Below the pieces are notes generated by a model that was given only the letters and a program-made list of their open reading frames with translations, made no database searches and was not told where the DNA came from. The position numbers and the translations under genes were made by a program. Source: a virus. From it: a DNA stretch of 64,000 nt. The stretch is taken from the IMG/VR virus record IMGVR_UViG_3300027608_002862, positions 1 through 64,000 of that record; one strand, written 5' to 3'. Within the stretch, counting starts at the first letter, position 1. Each line of letters starts with the position of its first letter. Shown here piece by piece: positions 7,098-15,882 of this stretch.

Positions 7098-7927
7098 CTA
7101 AAAGAATTTTGATAATGGGATTACCTGGTTCAGGGAAAACATATCTTGCCAAGCAACTAAAAAAATATTTAGAAAATAATTTTAAACCTATAAATGAAAA
7201 TTCATTACGCCCCTTAAATGACTCGATGGTTACAGTGAGATGGCTAAATGCTGATGAAGTTCGCAGACAGTTCAATGACTGGGACTTCAGTTTAGATGGC
7301 CGGATTAGACAAAGCCAACGCATGAGAGATTTGGCAGACAAAGCCGATACTGATTATTGTATTGTGGATTTCGTGGCCCCATTGGTAGAAATGCGAAACA
7401 ACTACAAAGCGGATTGGACTATTTGGATGGATACTATAGATAAAGGGCGTTTTGAAGACACAAATAAAATGTTTGTGCCACCCGAAGTTTATGACTTCCG
7501 CATTACAGAACAAAATAGTGAGAAGTGGGCAGAGTTTGTAGGCGAACATATTTTAGAAAATCGTCGAAGACCTGTGTTTAATTGGCGGCAAGAAACTGTT
7601 CAAATGCTAGGTAGATGGCAACCTTGGCATGCAGGCCATCGGGCGCTGTTTGAACGTGCTATAGCGAAAACAGGACAAGTTGTTATACAAATACGTGATT
7701 GCCAGGGCTGGCAAGGCACTAATCCTTTTGCTCTGGATCAGGTAATGCAATACATAAAAAGAGATCTAGACCCCATTTATCAAGGACAATATGAAATACA
7801 GGTTGTTCCTAATATCGTCAATATCACTTATGGTCGTGATGTTGGTTATAAAATCGAACAAGAAACATTTGATTTGTCAATCACTGATATTTCGGCAACA
7901 AAAATTCGAAAAGAAATGGGTCTTTAA
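7094..7927 (+). CDS. Bifunctional P-loop kinase (APS-kinase-like) and HxGH nucleotidyltransferase
   Basis: 277 residues in two parts. Residues 1-155 form a small kinase with Walker A GLPGSGKT (9-16) and NADEVRRQFNDWDFS, reminiscent of adenylylsulfate kinase. Residues 165-277 form a nucleotidyltransferase with GRWQPWHAGH (173-182) and a C-terminal ISATKIR, the pair seen in ATP-sulfurylase, NadM and cytidylyltransferase families. With the upstream sulfotransferase-like gene, a PAPS-forming role is attractive, but an NMN/NAD or CTP-dependent role is equally possible for the second domain. Confidence 0.75.
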   Translation: MTKRILIMGLPGSGKTYLAKQLKKYLENNFKPINENSLRPLNDSMVTVRWLNADEVRRQFNDWDFSLDGRIRQSQRMRDLADKADTDYCIVDFVAPLVEMRNNYKADWTIWMDTIDKGRFEDTNKMFVPPEVYDFRITEQNSEKWAEFVGEHILENRRRPVFNWRQETVQMLGRWQPWHAGHRALFERAIAKTGQVVIQIRDCQGWQGTNPFALDQVMQYIKRDLDPIYQGQYEIQVVPNIVNITYGRDVGYKIEQETFDLSITDISATKIRKEMGL

Positions 7928-7943
7928 CAATCCTTTTTGATTT

Positions 7944-7969
7944 TATCCCACTTTGGTGGGATTTTTCTT
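7944..7969 (+). terminator. Rho-independent terminator
   Basis: ATCCCAC / GTGGGAT (7945-7951, 7956-7962), loop TTTG, then TTTTC; closes the 6516-7927 pair. Confidence 0.9.
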
Positions 7970-8028
7970 GACTTTTTTTGTAGAGGTGTTAAACTCATAG
8001 AGTAGTTTAATTTTTTTGGAGATAAATT

Positions 8029-8418
8029 TTGAGTATGCACTTAGAAGGTCCGTGGTTATCTACCACGGGCAAGAAACGAGGCAAGAAAAAATTTGCATCG
8101 GCAGAACATGCTAGAAAAGCCCGTGAATTAGACGAATCTTGGAAAGATCTTCTGAGAAGGCAGGGTATAGAGCAGACAGAAGGCAAGCGAAAACGTGCTA
8201 TGAGCAGCGAAGTCTGGAACCCCCCGCCTGCATCATATCGAGGTTCGAGTGCTGCCAAAATACCCAGCCTTCCATTTTCCGGAGGTGCTTGTACAATGCC
8301 TGCACCAAAAGTATATACTGGCACAATGGTCAAGGGTATCGCTACCATGCACAAGTCAAATGCGGTACCTGTGTTTTCAGACGAAGAAGCTGTGGATATA
8401 TCCAAAATGCGTCGATAA
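8029..8418 (+). CDS. Conserved phage protein, basic N-terminus
   Basis: 129 residues from a TTG start at 8029 or 127 from the ATG at 8035. TTG is favoured because GGAG (8018-8021) is 7 bases from TTG but 13 from ATG. The N-terminus is Lys/Arg rich (GKKRGKKKFASAEHARKA). The C-terminal half has YRGSSAAKIPSL and VYTGTMVKGIATMHKSNAVPVF, a combination I associate with uncharacterised T4-like phage proteins. No catalytic motif. Function unknown. Confidence 0.75.
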   Translation: MSMHLEGPWLSTTGKKRGKKKFASAEHARKARELDESWKDLLRRQGIEQTEGKRKRAMSSEVWNPPPASYRGSSAAKIPSLPFSGGACTMPAPKVYTGTMVKGIATMHKSNAVPVFSDEEAVDISKMRR

Positions 8419-8708
8419 TCACCGGTTTTTGTATATGAATTCACGATATCGACTATATATTAAACGTTTCGCAAAGAAACTGAGATAGTAGATCCAAAGT
8501 ATGCCAAAAGCTGAAACAGATCCGCGGGTCTTGGCCAATGAGAAACCCGTATTTTCGGGACGCCAAGGGTCGCCAAAGGCACATGAGTTATGAGATCATG
8601 CGTCCAATGGAGACAACTACACGAAAGTAGGGTTCTTTCAGAGCCTCGTGAAGTTAACTCCCTTAATGTAATGTGCAGAATATCGCACACCAAATGAAAG
8701 GAGGACTT
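8419..8708 (+). other. Long intergenic region with several hairpins
   Basis: No gene is seen in these 290 bases. Several short stems are visible, for example CATGA/TCATG (about 8582-8600), CTAC/GTAG (about 8616-8629) and GGTTC/GAGCC (about 8630-8645). It may be a structured leader of the SleB-like gene or a small RNA. I do not recognise a known class. Confidence 0.4.
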
Positions 8709-9263
8709 ATGGAAAAGTCAATTCGTACCATATCCTACATTGTAGGATTTATTCTAGTAGTTGTGTTGGTTCAAACTTTGACCTCGACTAAATTTGCAAA
8801 TCTCAAAGAGAAAAATGGATTTTACAGTCGAGATGTAGTTTCAATTAAAACCCGAGAGCAACAATTGGATTGTCTAGCTATTAACATTTATCGAGAAGCA
8901 GGGTATGAGCCGTTCGAAGGTAAAGTAGCAGTGGCTCAGGTGACTCTTAACCGTGTTCAAGCTGGTGTATTTGGCAAGGATGTCTGCGGAGTCGTGTATC
9001 AAAAAAATGTTGTTATGGAAAGAGTCGTGTGCCAGTTCTCATGGTACTGCGATTCCACACACAAAAATCGTCCCATAAACAAGGAGGCCTACAATGAAAG
9101 CTATGAAGTCGCCAAGAAAGTTCTTTTGGAAGGATTTAGATTATCTGTTCTCAAAGATGCTTTGTATTATCATGCCACCTATGTTAACCCAAGATGGAAT
9201 TTACCAAAAGTTGGACAAATAGGTCAACACATTTTTTATCGAGCAAAGGAAGCTAAACTATGA
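8709..9263 (+). CDS. SleB-like cell-wall hydrolase with N-terminal membrane anchor
   Basis: 184 residues from the ATG at 8709, which has AAAGGAGGA ahead of it; an earlier in-frame ATG lacks this. Residues 9-23 form one hydrophobic segment, fitting a signal-anchor endolysin. The catalytic domain has AINIYREAGYEPFEGKVAV (likely catalytic E63), CQFSWYC and YHATYV, the SleB/CwlJ hydrolase pattern of lytic transglycosylase type. It overlaps the next, holin-like gene, so the pair looks like a lysis cassette. Confidence 0.85.
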   Translation: MEKSIRTISYIVGFILVVVLVQTLTSTKFANLKEKNGFYSRDVVSIKTREQQLDCLAINIYREAGYEPFEGKVAVAQVTLNRVQAGVFGKDVCGVVYQKNVVMERVVCQFSWYCDSTHKNRPINKEAYNESYEVAKKVLLEGFRLSVLKDALYYHATYVNPRWNLPKVGQIGQHIFYRAKEAKL

Positions 9264-9562
9264 TGACAGATATCAATCAACTGAAAGAATTCATTCAAAC
9301 TAAAATTTCTGTGATTTCAGCAGAAACATTTGGATGGTTGGCAGCAATAGTATTGCATGCCTCAACGATACCCAGTCTGCTGGCAGTGATGGCAGGGCTC
9401 ACAGACAGATTACCGGGTGTAGATTTGGTGCTGTTAGTTTGGACAGGTCTCACACTGCTATTTGTTAAAGCAGCTATCCAAAAAGACATGCTGAATATCG
9501 TGACCATCGGAGTGGGATTCATCGTACAGGCCGCGATGATGGCATTGATCTTCTTCAAGTAA
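9260..9562 (+). CDS. Small membrane protein, candidate holin
   Basis: 100 residues with three hydrophobic segments (about 22-43, 53-73, 78-98) and a short polar N-terminus, the size and topology of a class I holin. ATGATG overlaps the stop of the SleB-like endolysin gene. No sequence family is recognised, so the holin call rests on context. Confidence 0.6.
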   Translation: MMTDINQLKEFIQTKISVISAETFGWLAAIVLHASTIPSLLAVMAGLTDRLPGVDLVLLVWTGLTLLFVKAAIQKDMLNIVTIGVGFIVQAAMMALIFFK

Positions 9563-9571
9563 TTTGGTAAA

Positions 9572-9601
9572 CACCGTGGTTGACTTTGATCAGCCATGGT
9601 G
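9572..9601 (+). repeat. Imperfect palindrome overlapping a promoter -35 box
   Basis: CACCGTGGTTGA (9572-9583) pairs with TCAGCCATGGTG (9590-9601), loop CTTTGA; two pairs are G-T type. The -35 element TTGACT lies inside it. Confidence 0.75.
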
Positions 9602-9608
9602 CTATACT
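9580..9608 (+). promoter_or_regulatory. Sigma-70-type promoter for the lipoprotein genes
   Basis: TTGACT 9580-9585, 17-base spacer, TATACT 9603-9608; the ATG follows at 9643 with AGAAAGG upstream. Confidence 0.8.
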
Positions 9609-9642
9609 TGTACTGTTTTAATTCACACACAGAAAGGTTTTT

Positions 9643-10128
9643 ATGAAAAAAGCACTCGCAATTGGTTTGATAACAGCAGCCATTTCTGGTTGTTCGTCAA
9701 TGAAGAGCATTGAGGATCGCAAGACCTATGCTCAACCCAGTTGGTACCAGAGTTGTGCTCAGGCCGGCACTGAAGGATTGTTTTGGTGGTCAAAAGAAAT
9801 GGCTTATTCATGCGGTGCAGGTGAATCAATGCATGCACAGGCCGCTGAAGAACAGATGTATGCCATTGCGATGAATAACTTTGCCAAACGCATTAATTCA
9901 GAAGTGAATTCTGAAACACGAATTGAGTTCAAAGACGACAAGAAATCCACTTACACCAAGATCTCATATGTAGTACGCGATACTGCTATTCGTGAGCACC
10001 TACAGCGTGAAGTGGGACATTTCACTATGCAGGGTCGTCACTACACCTTTGTAAGGTTGAAAATGCCTAAGCCTGTATTTGATCAGTTGATTGCTGAAGC
10101 CAAAGAGCAGAAATTGGCACGCCAATGA
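9643..10128 (+). CDS. Lipoprotein
   Basis: 161 residues. Signal peptide with lipobox ISGC (Cys 17) predicts a lipid-anchored envelope protein. The mature part has no recognised domain; RHYTFVRLKMP suggests a C-terminal beta strand. It is first in a chain of three secreted proteins (9643-10803) with overlapping ends, reading from a good promoter. Possible roles are spanin-like lysis function or surface exclusion, neither shown. Confidence 0.75.
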   Translation: MKKALAIGLITAAISGCSSMKSIEDRKTYAQPSWYQSCAQAGTEGLFWWSKEMAYSCGAGESMHAQAAEEQMYAIAMNNFAKRINSEVNSETRIEFKDDKKSTYTKISYVVRDTAIREHLQREVGHFTMQGRHYTFVRLKMPKPVFDQLIAEAKEQKLARQ

Positions 10129-10448
10129 AACTGATCATAGCTGTCACCGCAGTGGCTCTACTTGCAGGCTGTGGTTCTGTGCCAAAAACACAGGCACAGA
10201 AACCACAGTACTGTTACACTAATCAAACCATTGTCACACAAAATGGAGATCGGGTGAACAGTCGTACCACTGTGGAATGCTCAGACGATCAAGTCAAACG
10301 ACTCACAGTGGCCAGAGTTGGAATAGGTTCTAACTGTGGATACTTTAATGGATGGATGAAGAAAGGTGGAACCGATGTTCAATACCGTGCGCTCAGTTGC
10401 CAGCTGCCTGATGGTAGTTGGGAAATTGTTGATACTCACGGCCAGTAG
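10125..10448 (+). CDS. Small lipoprotein with surface-antigen-like C-terminus
   Basis: 107 residues with lipobox LAGC (Cys 16). The end, RALSCQLPDGSWEIVD, resembles the last strand of 17-kDa surface-antigen-type outer-membrane lipoproteins. ATGA overlap with the gene before. A nested position downstream of another lipoprotein is reminiscent of spanin gene pairs, but the domain hint favours a surface protein. Confidence 0.7.
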   Translation: MKLIIAVTAVALLAGCGSVPKTQAQKPQYCYTNQTIVTQNGDRVNSRTTVECSDDQVKRLTVARVGIGSNCGYFNGWMKKGGTDVQYRALSCQLPDGSWEIVDTHGQ

Positions 10449-10803
10449 TTCGGCACTGGCCAATGATCTAGAGAATCCCAGATTCTTTAACTACAGTTCT
10501 GCCGCTTGGTCTAATAGATTGGCAGACCTTACTTTTGGTTGGTTCAAGACTCTGGATGATGAACAAAAGACCGCTTACAATCAGGCCATACATCATGCAG
10601 TGATGTATGCAGACAATGGTGAAGTAGTGCGTTGGTACAAGAAAGATGCCAGCGGTATGGCTATGACATCTGCTACATGGCCCAGCGGTGCAGGTTACTG
10701 CCGTAGATTGCACGTACAGGCCATTGCCTACAATGTAGAAAAAACCATGCGAGCCACTGCGTGTTTTAACGACGTAGATAATCGCTGGACATGGTCCAAC
10801 TAA
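10375..10803 (+). CDS. Secreted protein, surface-antigen-like
   Basis: 142 residues from the ATG at 10375 (AAAGGTGGA precedes it); GTG at 10366 is an alternative. A signal peptide ends near SSSALA (about residue 28). The mature part has GYCRRLHVQAIAYN and ATACFNDVDNRWTW, like the C-terminal half of 17-kDa surface antigens and like the gene before. It overlaps that gene by 74 bases in another frame, an unusually long overlap for two secreted proteins. Confidence 0.65.
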   Translation: MFNTVRSVASCLMVVGKLLILTASSSALANDLENPRFFNYSSAAWSNRLADLTFGWFKTLDDEQKTAYNQAIHHAVMYADNGEVVRWYKKDASGMAMTSATWPSGAGYCRRLHVQAIAYNVEKTMRATACFNDVDNRWTWSN

Positions 10804-10813
10804 ATACTAGTTC

Positions 10814-12310
10814 ATGAGAATACATACAAGCGACAAATTCATTGCCTGGTCGGCCTTACTCAGCGGTTTAACTGTGTCTGCTGTGGCTATTTGGTACAGT
10901 GTAGCTGGACTAGTAGCTATATTCTCTGCGGCAGTTATCCCAATCATCGTGATGGGCGTGGCTCTAGAAATCAGCAAACTAGCAGGCACTGTTTGGCTCA
11001 AACAAAATTGGACTCGAGCACCGTATTTTATTCGAGCCTATCTGTTAGCCGCCATTGCCATTCTGATGTTGATTACATCAATGGGTATCTTTGGATTCTT
11101 ATCAAAAGCCCACAGTGATCAAAGTCTGGTATCGGGTGATGTACAGAGCAGGATTGCTATCTACGATGAAAAGATTCGAACAGCAAAGGATAATATAGAT
11201 GCGAACCGCAAGGCGCTTAGACAGATGGATGAAGCTGTGGACCAAGTTATGGGTCGAAGCAGTGATGAAAAAGGTGCGGATAAGGCTGTTGCGATCCGAA
11301 GAGCACAGCAAAAAGAACGCATCCGCCTTCAATCTGAGATTGCGTCCGAACAGAAAACTATTGCCACCCTTAGCCAAGAACGTGCGCCCATCGCGGCTGA
11401 AGTCAGAAAAGTTGAAGCAGAGGTTGGGCCAATAAAATACATTGCGGCATTTATCTACGGTGATAACCCGGATGCCAATGTATTAGAAAAAGCAGTTACT
11501 TGGGTGATAATTATCATCGTAGTGGTATTTGATCCGTTGGCTGTGATTTTACTATTAGCCAGCCAATACAGTTTCCAATGGTTCCGTAAACAAGAGGAGG
11601 AAGAGCCTAACCTCCCAGAAGAAAAGGTTGTATGGGAAGACATTGACCATACACGACTTTCATCTGACTCAGAGGAGGAAGAGACAGAAAGAATAGATCC
11701 CCCACATCTAATGGCCAGTCCATATTGGCCGTTTCCTGTGAGAACTGATCCTAATCAAATGGATTTATTCGAAAACATAAAATATCAAGACAAGGTCCAA
11801 GAAGCTTCGTATGTGAAAGATGATGCTGATACGGACAAAAAGAAGCCCATTGACGAATGGAACCAAATGATCGCCGAAGCAGAGCGAGCTGTAGCAGAAG
11901 AACGTGAACAAGAAGATCAAAAATTATTAGAATCTGCTCCTCAGAATGAAAAGCAGGCTATGACTGCCTGGAAACATGATCATCCTGACATGAGTCTTAA
12001 ATTACAAAGACGCCTATTAGAAAAAGGAGTCATAGATCATCTACCATGGGAAGACTATCTCAAACCTCGGGCAGACTTTCAAGACGCAGTCTCAGAAGCT
12101 AAAAAATGGGCAGAAGAAAACCCCAACCTAGAAGAATCAGCCAAGGCCAAAGAATGGGCTGAAGAAAAGGCCGACCCAGATACGTCTGTGAGCTGGATGG
12201 AACACGACGAACAGGGTAATCAGATTAAAAAAATCAAAGAAACCTACACACAAAACGCCGAACAGAATGAGCGCACTCTTTGGCAGAGAATACAAGAAAT
12301 CAAAAAATGA
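10814..12310 (+). CDS. Large membrane and coiled-coil protein
   Basis: 498 residues. Three hydrophobic segments lie in the first 95 residues, then a charged coiled coil (about 110-205), another strong membrane segment (about 228-250, WVIIIIVVVFDPLAVILLL), then an acidic Glu/Lys-rich cytoplasmic tail with repeated AEEREQE and KEWAEEK motifs. No enzyme motif. It resembles long membrane proteins seen in T4-like marine phages. TAAATACTAG lies only 4 bases before the ATG. Confidence 0.7.
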   Translation: MRIHTSDKFIAWSALLSGLTVSAVAIWYSVAGLVAIFSAAVIPIIVMGVALEISKLAGTVWLKQNWTRAPYFIRAYLLAAIAILMLITSMGIFGFLSKAHSDQSLVSGDVQSRIAIYDEKIRTAKDNIDANRKALRQMDEAVDQVMGRSSDEKGADKAVAIRRAQQKERIRLQSEIASEQKTIATLSQERAPIAAEVRKVEAEVGPIKYIAAFIYGDNPDANVLEKAVTWVIIIIVVVFDPLAVILLLASQYSFQWFRKQEEEEPNLPEEKVVWEDIDHTRLSSDSEEEETERIDPPHLMASPYWPFPVRTDPNQMDLFENIKYQDKVQEASYVKDDADTDKKKPIDEWNQMIAEAERAVAEEREQEDQKLLESAPQNEKQAMTAWKHDHPDMSLKLQRRLLEKGVIDHLPWEDYLKPRADFQDAVSEAKKWAEENPNLEESAKAKEWAEEKADPDTSVSWMEHDEQGNQIKKIKETYTQNAEQNERTLWQRIQEIKK

Positions 12311-12696
12311 CAGATAAAATCCTGGTAGTAACTGCTCCAGACGACATACTGCAGAGCGGTATTAGAATTGCACACATTAATCTCACTCAGCCACAGTCTC
12401 AGACAATTTCACAGGCACTGATGCAGAGCATACTGCCCCACACTATAATCAACTACGTGTGGAATCAGGGAGATTCTAAACTGTGGTTATTTGATAAGAT
12501 TTCAAAGACAGATTTAATACTGTTTAATGCTGACTGCGATATAGAATCTTCAATGTTAATCGGTTGGATAAGTGCTGATCCGAGATCGTATTATTTTGGC
12601 GATCTTCGTGATTTAAACATCGTTAATGATCGTGTGCTATATAATAGTGATGACATTTTAAAATTACTGGAGAAGACTGCAAAACCACATGGCTAA
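12307..12696 (+). CDS. Phage protein of unknown function
   Basis: 129 residues from the ATG at 12307, which overlaps the previous stop (ATGA); an upstream in-frame start would lie inside the previous gene. Mixed alpha/beta sequence ([43 protein letters not shown]). Not recognised. It overlaps the bS21 gene by 8 bases. Confidence 0.65.
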   Translation: MTDKILVVTAPDDILQSGIRIAHINLTQPQSQTISQALMQSILPHTIINYVWNQGDSKLWLFDKISKTDLILFNADCDIESSMLIGWISADPRSYYFGDLRDLNIVNDRVLYNSDDILKLLEKTAKPHG

Positions 12697-12928
12697 AATC
12701 TACAACACATTCAAAGGCAACAGTGTTACTGTCAAAGAAAATGAGAATATAAATCAGGCTCTGCGCCGATTCAAAAAGAAAATAGATGAAGCAGGAACAC
12801 TAGATACTCTACGTGCTAAAGAATTCTACGAAAAACCAACCACTGAACGCAAACGCAAAAAAGGTGCTGCCAAAGCACGTTGGCGTAAAAAACTCCGCGA
12901 TCAACAACTTCCTCCTAAACTGTTTTAA
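12689..12928 (+). CDS. rpsU: Ribosomal protein bS21
   Basis: 79 residues. The core [22 protein letters not shown] followed by [14 protein letters not shown] is the bS21 signature, and the basic C-terminus is typical. In the cell bS21 sits on the 30S platform near the anti-Shine-Dalgarno and helps initiation. Phage bS21 homologues are known and are thought to bias ribosomes to phage messages. This one sits among phage genes, and many ribosome-binding sites here are strong AAGGAG types. Confidence 0.93.
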   Translation: MAKIYNTFKGNSVTVKENENINQALRRFKKKIDEAGTLDTLRAKEFYEKPTTERKRKKGAAKARWRKKLRDQQLPPKLF

Positions 12929-12931
12929 TCA

Positions 12932-12960
12932 TTGACCTAGAGTCAGAAAGGTAGTATAAT
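12932..12960 (+). promoter_or_regulatory. Sigma-70-type promoter for the exonuclease gene
   Basis: TTGACC 12932-12937, 17-base spacer, TATAAT 12955-12960. The ATG is only 7 bases downstream at 12967, so the transcript would have almost no leader. Confidence 0.75.
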
Positions 12961-12966
12961 AACTGT

Positions 12967-13548
12967 ATGCAAACAGATATTATGATAGACTTGGAAACAC
13001 TTGACGTTCTCCCTTCAGCCACAATCCTTACCATCGGAGCAGTCAAATTTGATCCGTTCGGTGACGACGTGAACGAAAAGAAATGTGAGAAATTTTATGT
13101 CCGTGTTGATGTTGATAGTTGTGATCGTATCGGAGCCACAGTTTCACAGGCTACCTTAGATTGGTGGGCTTCGCAAAGTCAGAGTGCGCAAGACGAAGCC
13201 TTTGATCCCGCAAATAGAATCCCAGTAGAAGATGCAATAGCACAACTTTACAAATTTTGCTGGGGTGCTAAACGTGTATGGAGTCATGGTGCAGGATTTG
13301 ACGTTACTATTCTAGAATGGTACTTCCGTAAAATCGGCAAAGCTATTCCTTGGCAGTTCTGGGAAGTTCGCGACACACGTACTATCTTTGACATAGGTAT
13401 CAATCCCAATCGTCCTCCTGTGCTGAAACATCATGCCTTAGAAGACGCTTGGAATCAAGCAGTAGGAGTACAAAATGTCTATAAAGCTCTGCGTACCAGT
13501 ACAATGAGCAACGGTAATTATATTGCACCATTTGCAAATCAAAGGTAA
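12967..13548 (+). CDS. DEDD-type 3'-5' exonuclease
   Basis: 193 residues. Motif I is MIDLETLD (D and E metal ligands, residues 6-12), the middle Asp is in SHGAGFDVTILEW, and the last His/Asp pair is in HHALEDAWNQ, a complete DEDDh set. It resembles RNase T/ExoX-like and T4 DexA-like nucleases. Likely role: nucleotide recycling or RNA/DNA end trimming. The next gene follows after 3 bases. Confidence 0.85.
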   Translation: MQTDIMIDLETLDVLPSATILTIGAVKFDPFGDDVNEKKCEKFYVRVDVDSCDRIGATVSQATLDWWASQSQSAQDEAFDPANRIPVEDAIAQLYKFCWGAKRVWSHGAGFDVTILEWYFRKIGKAIPWQFWEVRDTRTIFDIGINPNRPPVLKHHALEDAWNQAVGVQNVYKALRTSTMSNGNYIAPFANQR

Positions 13549-13551
13549 TAT

Positions 13552-13836
13552 ATGGACAGTCAGACAAAAGAAGTAATGGACATTCTACAAGAAGAATGTG
13601 CAGAAGTAATTCAAGCAGTAAGCAAAATCAGCCGCTTCGGTTTGGATAATTTCAAGCCAGGTAAACCTAAAACTAACAGGCAACACTTGGAAGAAGAGCT
13701 AGGCGATATGATGGCTATGATCGATATTCTGCACAGCATGGATATTGTGTCATATACCAATATTGAGCGAGCCCAGGCTGCTAAAATCGAAAAACTTAAA
13801 AAATGGTCAAATATTCAGAATTTAGAGAATATCTGA
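13552..13836 (+). CDS. MazG-like nucleotide pyrophosphohydrolase
   Basis: 94 residues. EECAEVIQAV and EEELGDMMAMID give the ExxE...ExxD metal-binding pattern of all-alpha NTP pyrophosphatases. These cleave (d)NTPs, or in phages possibly (p)ppGpp. Single-domain length is normal for phage MazG. It is co-transcribed with the exonuclease. Confidence 0.85.
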   Translation: MDSQTKEVMDILQEECAEVIQAVSKISRFGLDNFKPGKPKTNRQHLEEELGDMMAMIDILHSMDIVSYTNIERAQAAKIEKLKKWSNIQNLENI

Positions 13837-13844
13837 TATAAATA
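13837..13844 (+). promoter_or_regulatory. TATAAATA element upstream of dnaK (late-promoter type)
   Basis: TATAAATA matches exactly the T4 late-promoter consensus and lies 77 bases before the dnaK ATG. There is no sigma-70 -35 at the right distance. Shorter TAAATA forms recur before other genes in this window. Assignment by consensus only. Confidence 0.45.
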
Positions 13845-13921
13845 AAATTGTGAATTGTACCGTTAAGGGCAGTTCATAGAGCATAGTGCTCAAATAGATC
13901 TTACTTTAAAGGAGATAGAAC

Positions 13922-15826
13922 ATGTCTAAGATCATCGGTATTGACCTCGGCACCACCAACTCATGCGTGGCTGTTATCGAGAACGGAATTCCCAAAGTTA
14001 TTGAAAACAACGAAGGTGCTAGAACTACACCTAGTATCGTGGCATATGCCAACGACGAAGTGTTAGTCGGTGCATCAGCCAAGCGTCAGGCAGTAACTAA
14101 TCCAAAAAACACAATCTACGCCAGCAAGAGATTGATTGGTCGCAAGTTCAAAGAACAGGCCATACAAAAAGATCTTGACTTGATGCCATATGAAATCATG
14201 GAAGCCAGTAATGGTGATGCATGGGTACGAGCCGCAGGCAAAGAACTAGCACCCCCACAGATTTCCGCAGAAGTTCTGCGTAAAATGAAAAAGACCGCAG
14301 AAGATTATCTTGGAACCACAGTCACGCAGGCAGTGATCACTGTACCGGCCTATTTCAATGACAGCCAAAGACAAGCTACCAAGGATGCTGGCAAGATCGC
14401 TGGGCTAGAAGTTCTACGTATTATCAACGAACCTACCGCGGCTGCACTGAGCTATGGTGTAGACAAACAGGACAAGGCAGACAGAAAAATTGCTGTCTAC
14501 GATCTAGGTGGTGGTACCTTTGATGTGTCTATAATCGAAATTGCTAACGTTGACGGAGAAAAGCAGATTGAAGTATTGAGTACCAATGGAGATACATTCT
14601 TAGGCGGTGAAGACTTTGATCAACGCATCATGGACTATTTGGTAGAAGAGTTCAAGAAAGATCAGGGTGTGGATCTGACTAAAGATATGTTGGCGTTACA
14701 GAGACTTAAAGAATCAGCAGAAAAAGCCAAGATTGAACTTTCAAGTTCTGCACAGACTGATGTGAATCTGCCTTATATCACTGCAGATGCCAGCGGTCCA
14801 CGTCACATGAACATCAAGATCACTCGCAGCAAACTAGAAAGTTTGGTTGCTGAATTGATAACACGCTCTATAGAACCCTGCAAGACTGCTATGAAAGATG
14901 CAGGGGTCACTGCTGCTGACATAGATGAAGTTATCCTAGTGGGTGGAATGACACGTATGCCTAAGGTGCAAGAAGCTGTGGAAGCACTGTTTGGTAAAGC
15001 ACCTCGCAGAGATGTGAACCCAGACGAAGCAGTGGCTGTAGGTGCTGCCATACAGGGTGCAGTGTTGGGTGGTGATCGTAAAGATGTATTGTTATTGGAC
15101 GTGACTCCGTTGAGCCTTGGTATTGAAACACTGGGCGGTGTGATGACGAAAATCATACAGAAAAACACCACTATCCCTACCAAAGGACAACAGACATTCT
15201 CCACAGCAGACGACAATCAACCTGCAGTGACCATCAAGGTGTTCCAAGGTGAGCGTGAACTGGTGCAGCATAACAAATTGCTAGGTGAATTTAATCTAGA
15301 AGGTATCGCACCTGCTCGCAGAGGCCAGCCCCAGATCGAAGTCACATTTGATATTGATGCTAATGGTATCATGCATATCTCTGCCAAAGACAAAAGCACA
15401 GGCAAAGAAAATAAAATCACTATCAAATCCAACAGTGGGCTCAGCGATGCAGAAATACAGGCCATGATCAAAGATGCAGAACTCAATGCTGAAGCAGACA
15501 AGAAAGCTCGTGAATTGATCGATGTGAAAAATTCTGCAGAAGCACAGATCCATGAAGTGAAAAAAGATCTCGAAGAATTCCGCAGTGACCTCACTGATGC
15601 GGAAATTACAGAACTTGAAACTGTGATCAAAGAAGTAGAAGAAGCAGTCAAAGGTGATGACAAAGAAAAAATCACCGAAGCACTCAACAAAGTTTTCCCT
15701 GCAATGAAAACATTGCTGGAAAAAAGGCAGGCCAAAGATCAAGCACAAGCACAAGCTGATGCAGGATCGATGCCTGGCCAAGATGATGTAGTTGATGCTA
15801 CCTTCACAGAGAAGAAAGCAGACTAA
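13922..15826 (+). CDS. dnaK: DnaK (Hsp70 chaperone)
   Basis: 634 residues, full length. Nucleotide-binding domain motifs [22 protein letters not shown] and VGGMTRMP are intact, followed by the substrate domain and lid, ending [14 protein letters not shown], which differs slightly from the bacterial EEVKDKK tail. It uses ATP to fold or hold client proteins. No DnaJ or GrpE is seen here, so host partners are needed. SD AAAGGAGA. A complete hsp70 gene in a phage is rare; with hsp20 directly downstream it forms a chaperone pair. Confidence 0.97.
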   Translation: MSKIIGIDLGTTNSCVAVIENGIPKVIENNEGARTTPSIVAYANDEVLVGASAKRQAVTNPKNTIYASKRLIGRKFKEQAIQKDLDLMPYEIMEASNGDAWVRAAGKELAPPQISAEVLRKMKKTAEDYLGTTVTQAVITVPAYFNDSQRQATKDAGKIAGLEVLRIINEPTAAALSYGVDKQDKADRKIAVYDLGGGTFDVSIIEIANVDGEKQIEVLSTNGDTFLGGEDFDQRIMDYLVEEFKKDQGVDLTKDMLALQRLKESAEKAKIELSSSAQTDVNLPYITADASGPRHMNIKITRSKLESLVAELITRSIEPCKTAMKDAGVTAADIDEVILVGGMTRMPKVQEAVEALFGKAPRRDVNPDEAVAVGAAIQGAVLGGDRKDVLLLDVTPLSLGIETLGGVMTKIIQKNTTIPTKGQQTFSTADDNQPAVTIKVFQGERELVQHNKLLGEFNLEGIAPARRGQPQIEVTFDIDANGIMHISAKDKSTGKENKITIKSNSGLSDAEIQAMIKDAELNAEADKKARELIDVKNSAEAQIHEVKKDLEEFRSDLTDAEITELETVIKEVEEAVKGDDKEKITEALNKVFPAMKTLLEKRQAKDQAQAQADAGSMPGQDDVVDATFTEKKAD

Positions 15827-15882
15827 TCATATAGGGGTACTTTCGAGGCCTCTAATTGTTCTTACTTTATAAGGAGACTATT

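Noticed and set aside
8419-8708. c-di-GMP riboswitch because of GGGACGCCAAG
   Set aside because: Conserved core ACGCAAAGCC is not matched and the required stems do not form.
13837-13921. RpoH-type heat-shock promoter for dnaK
   Set aside because: No CTTGAAA-CCCCATNT pair found; the TATAAATA element is the only good signal.
14803-15781. Long reverse-strand frames inside dnaK
   Set aside because: Codon-bias shadows of dnaK; no ribosome-binding site or homology.
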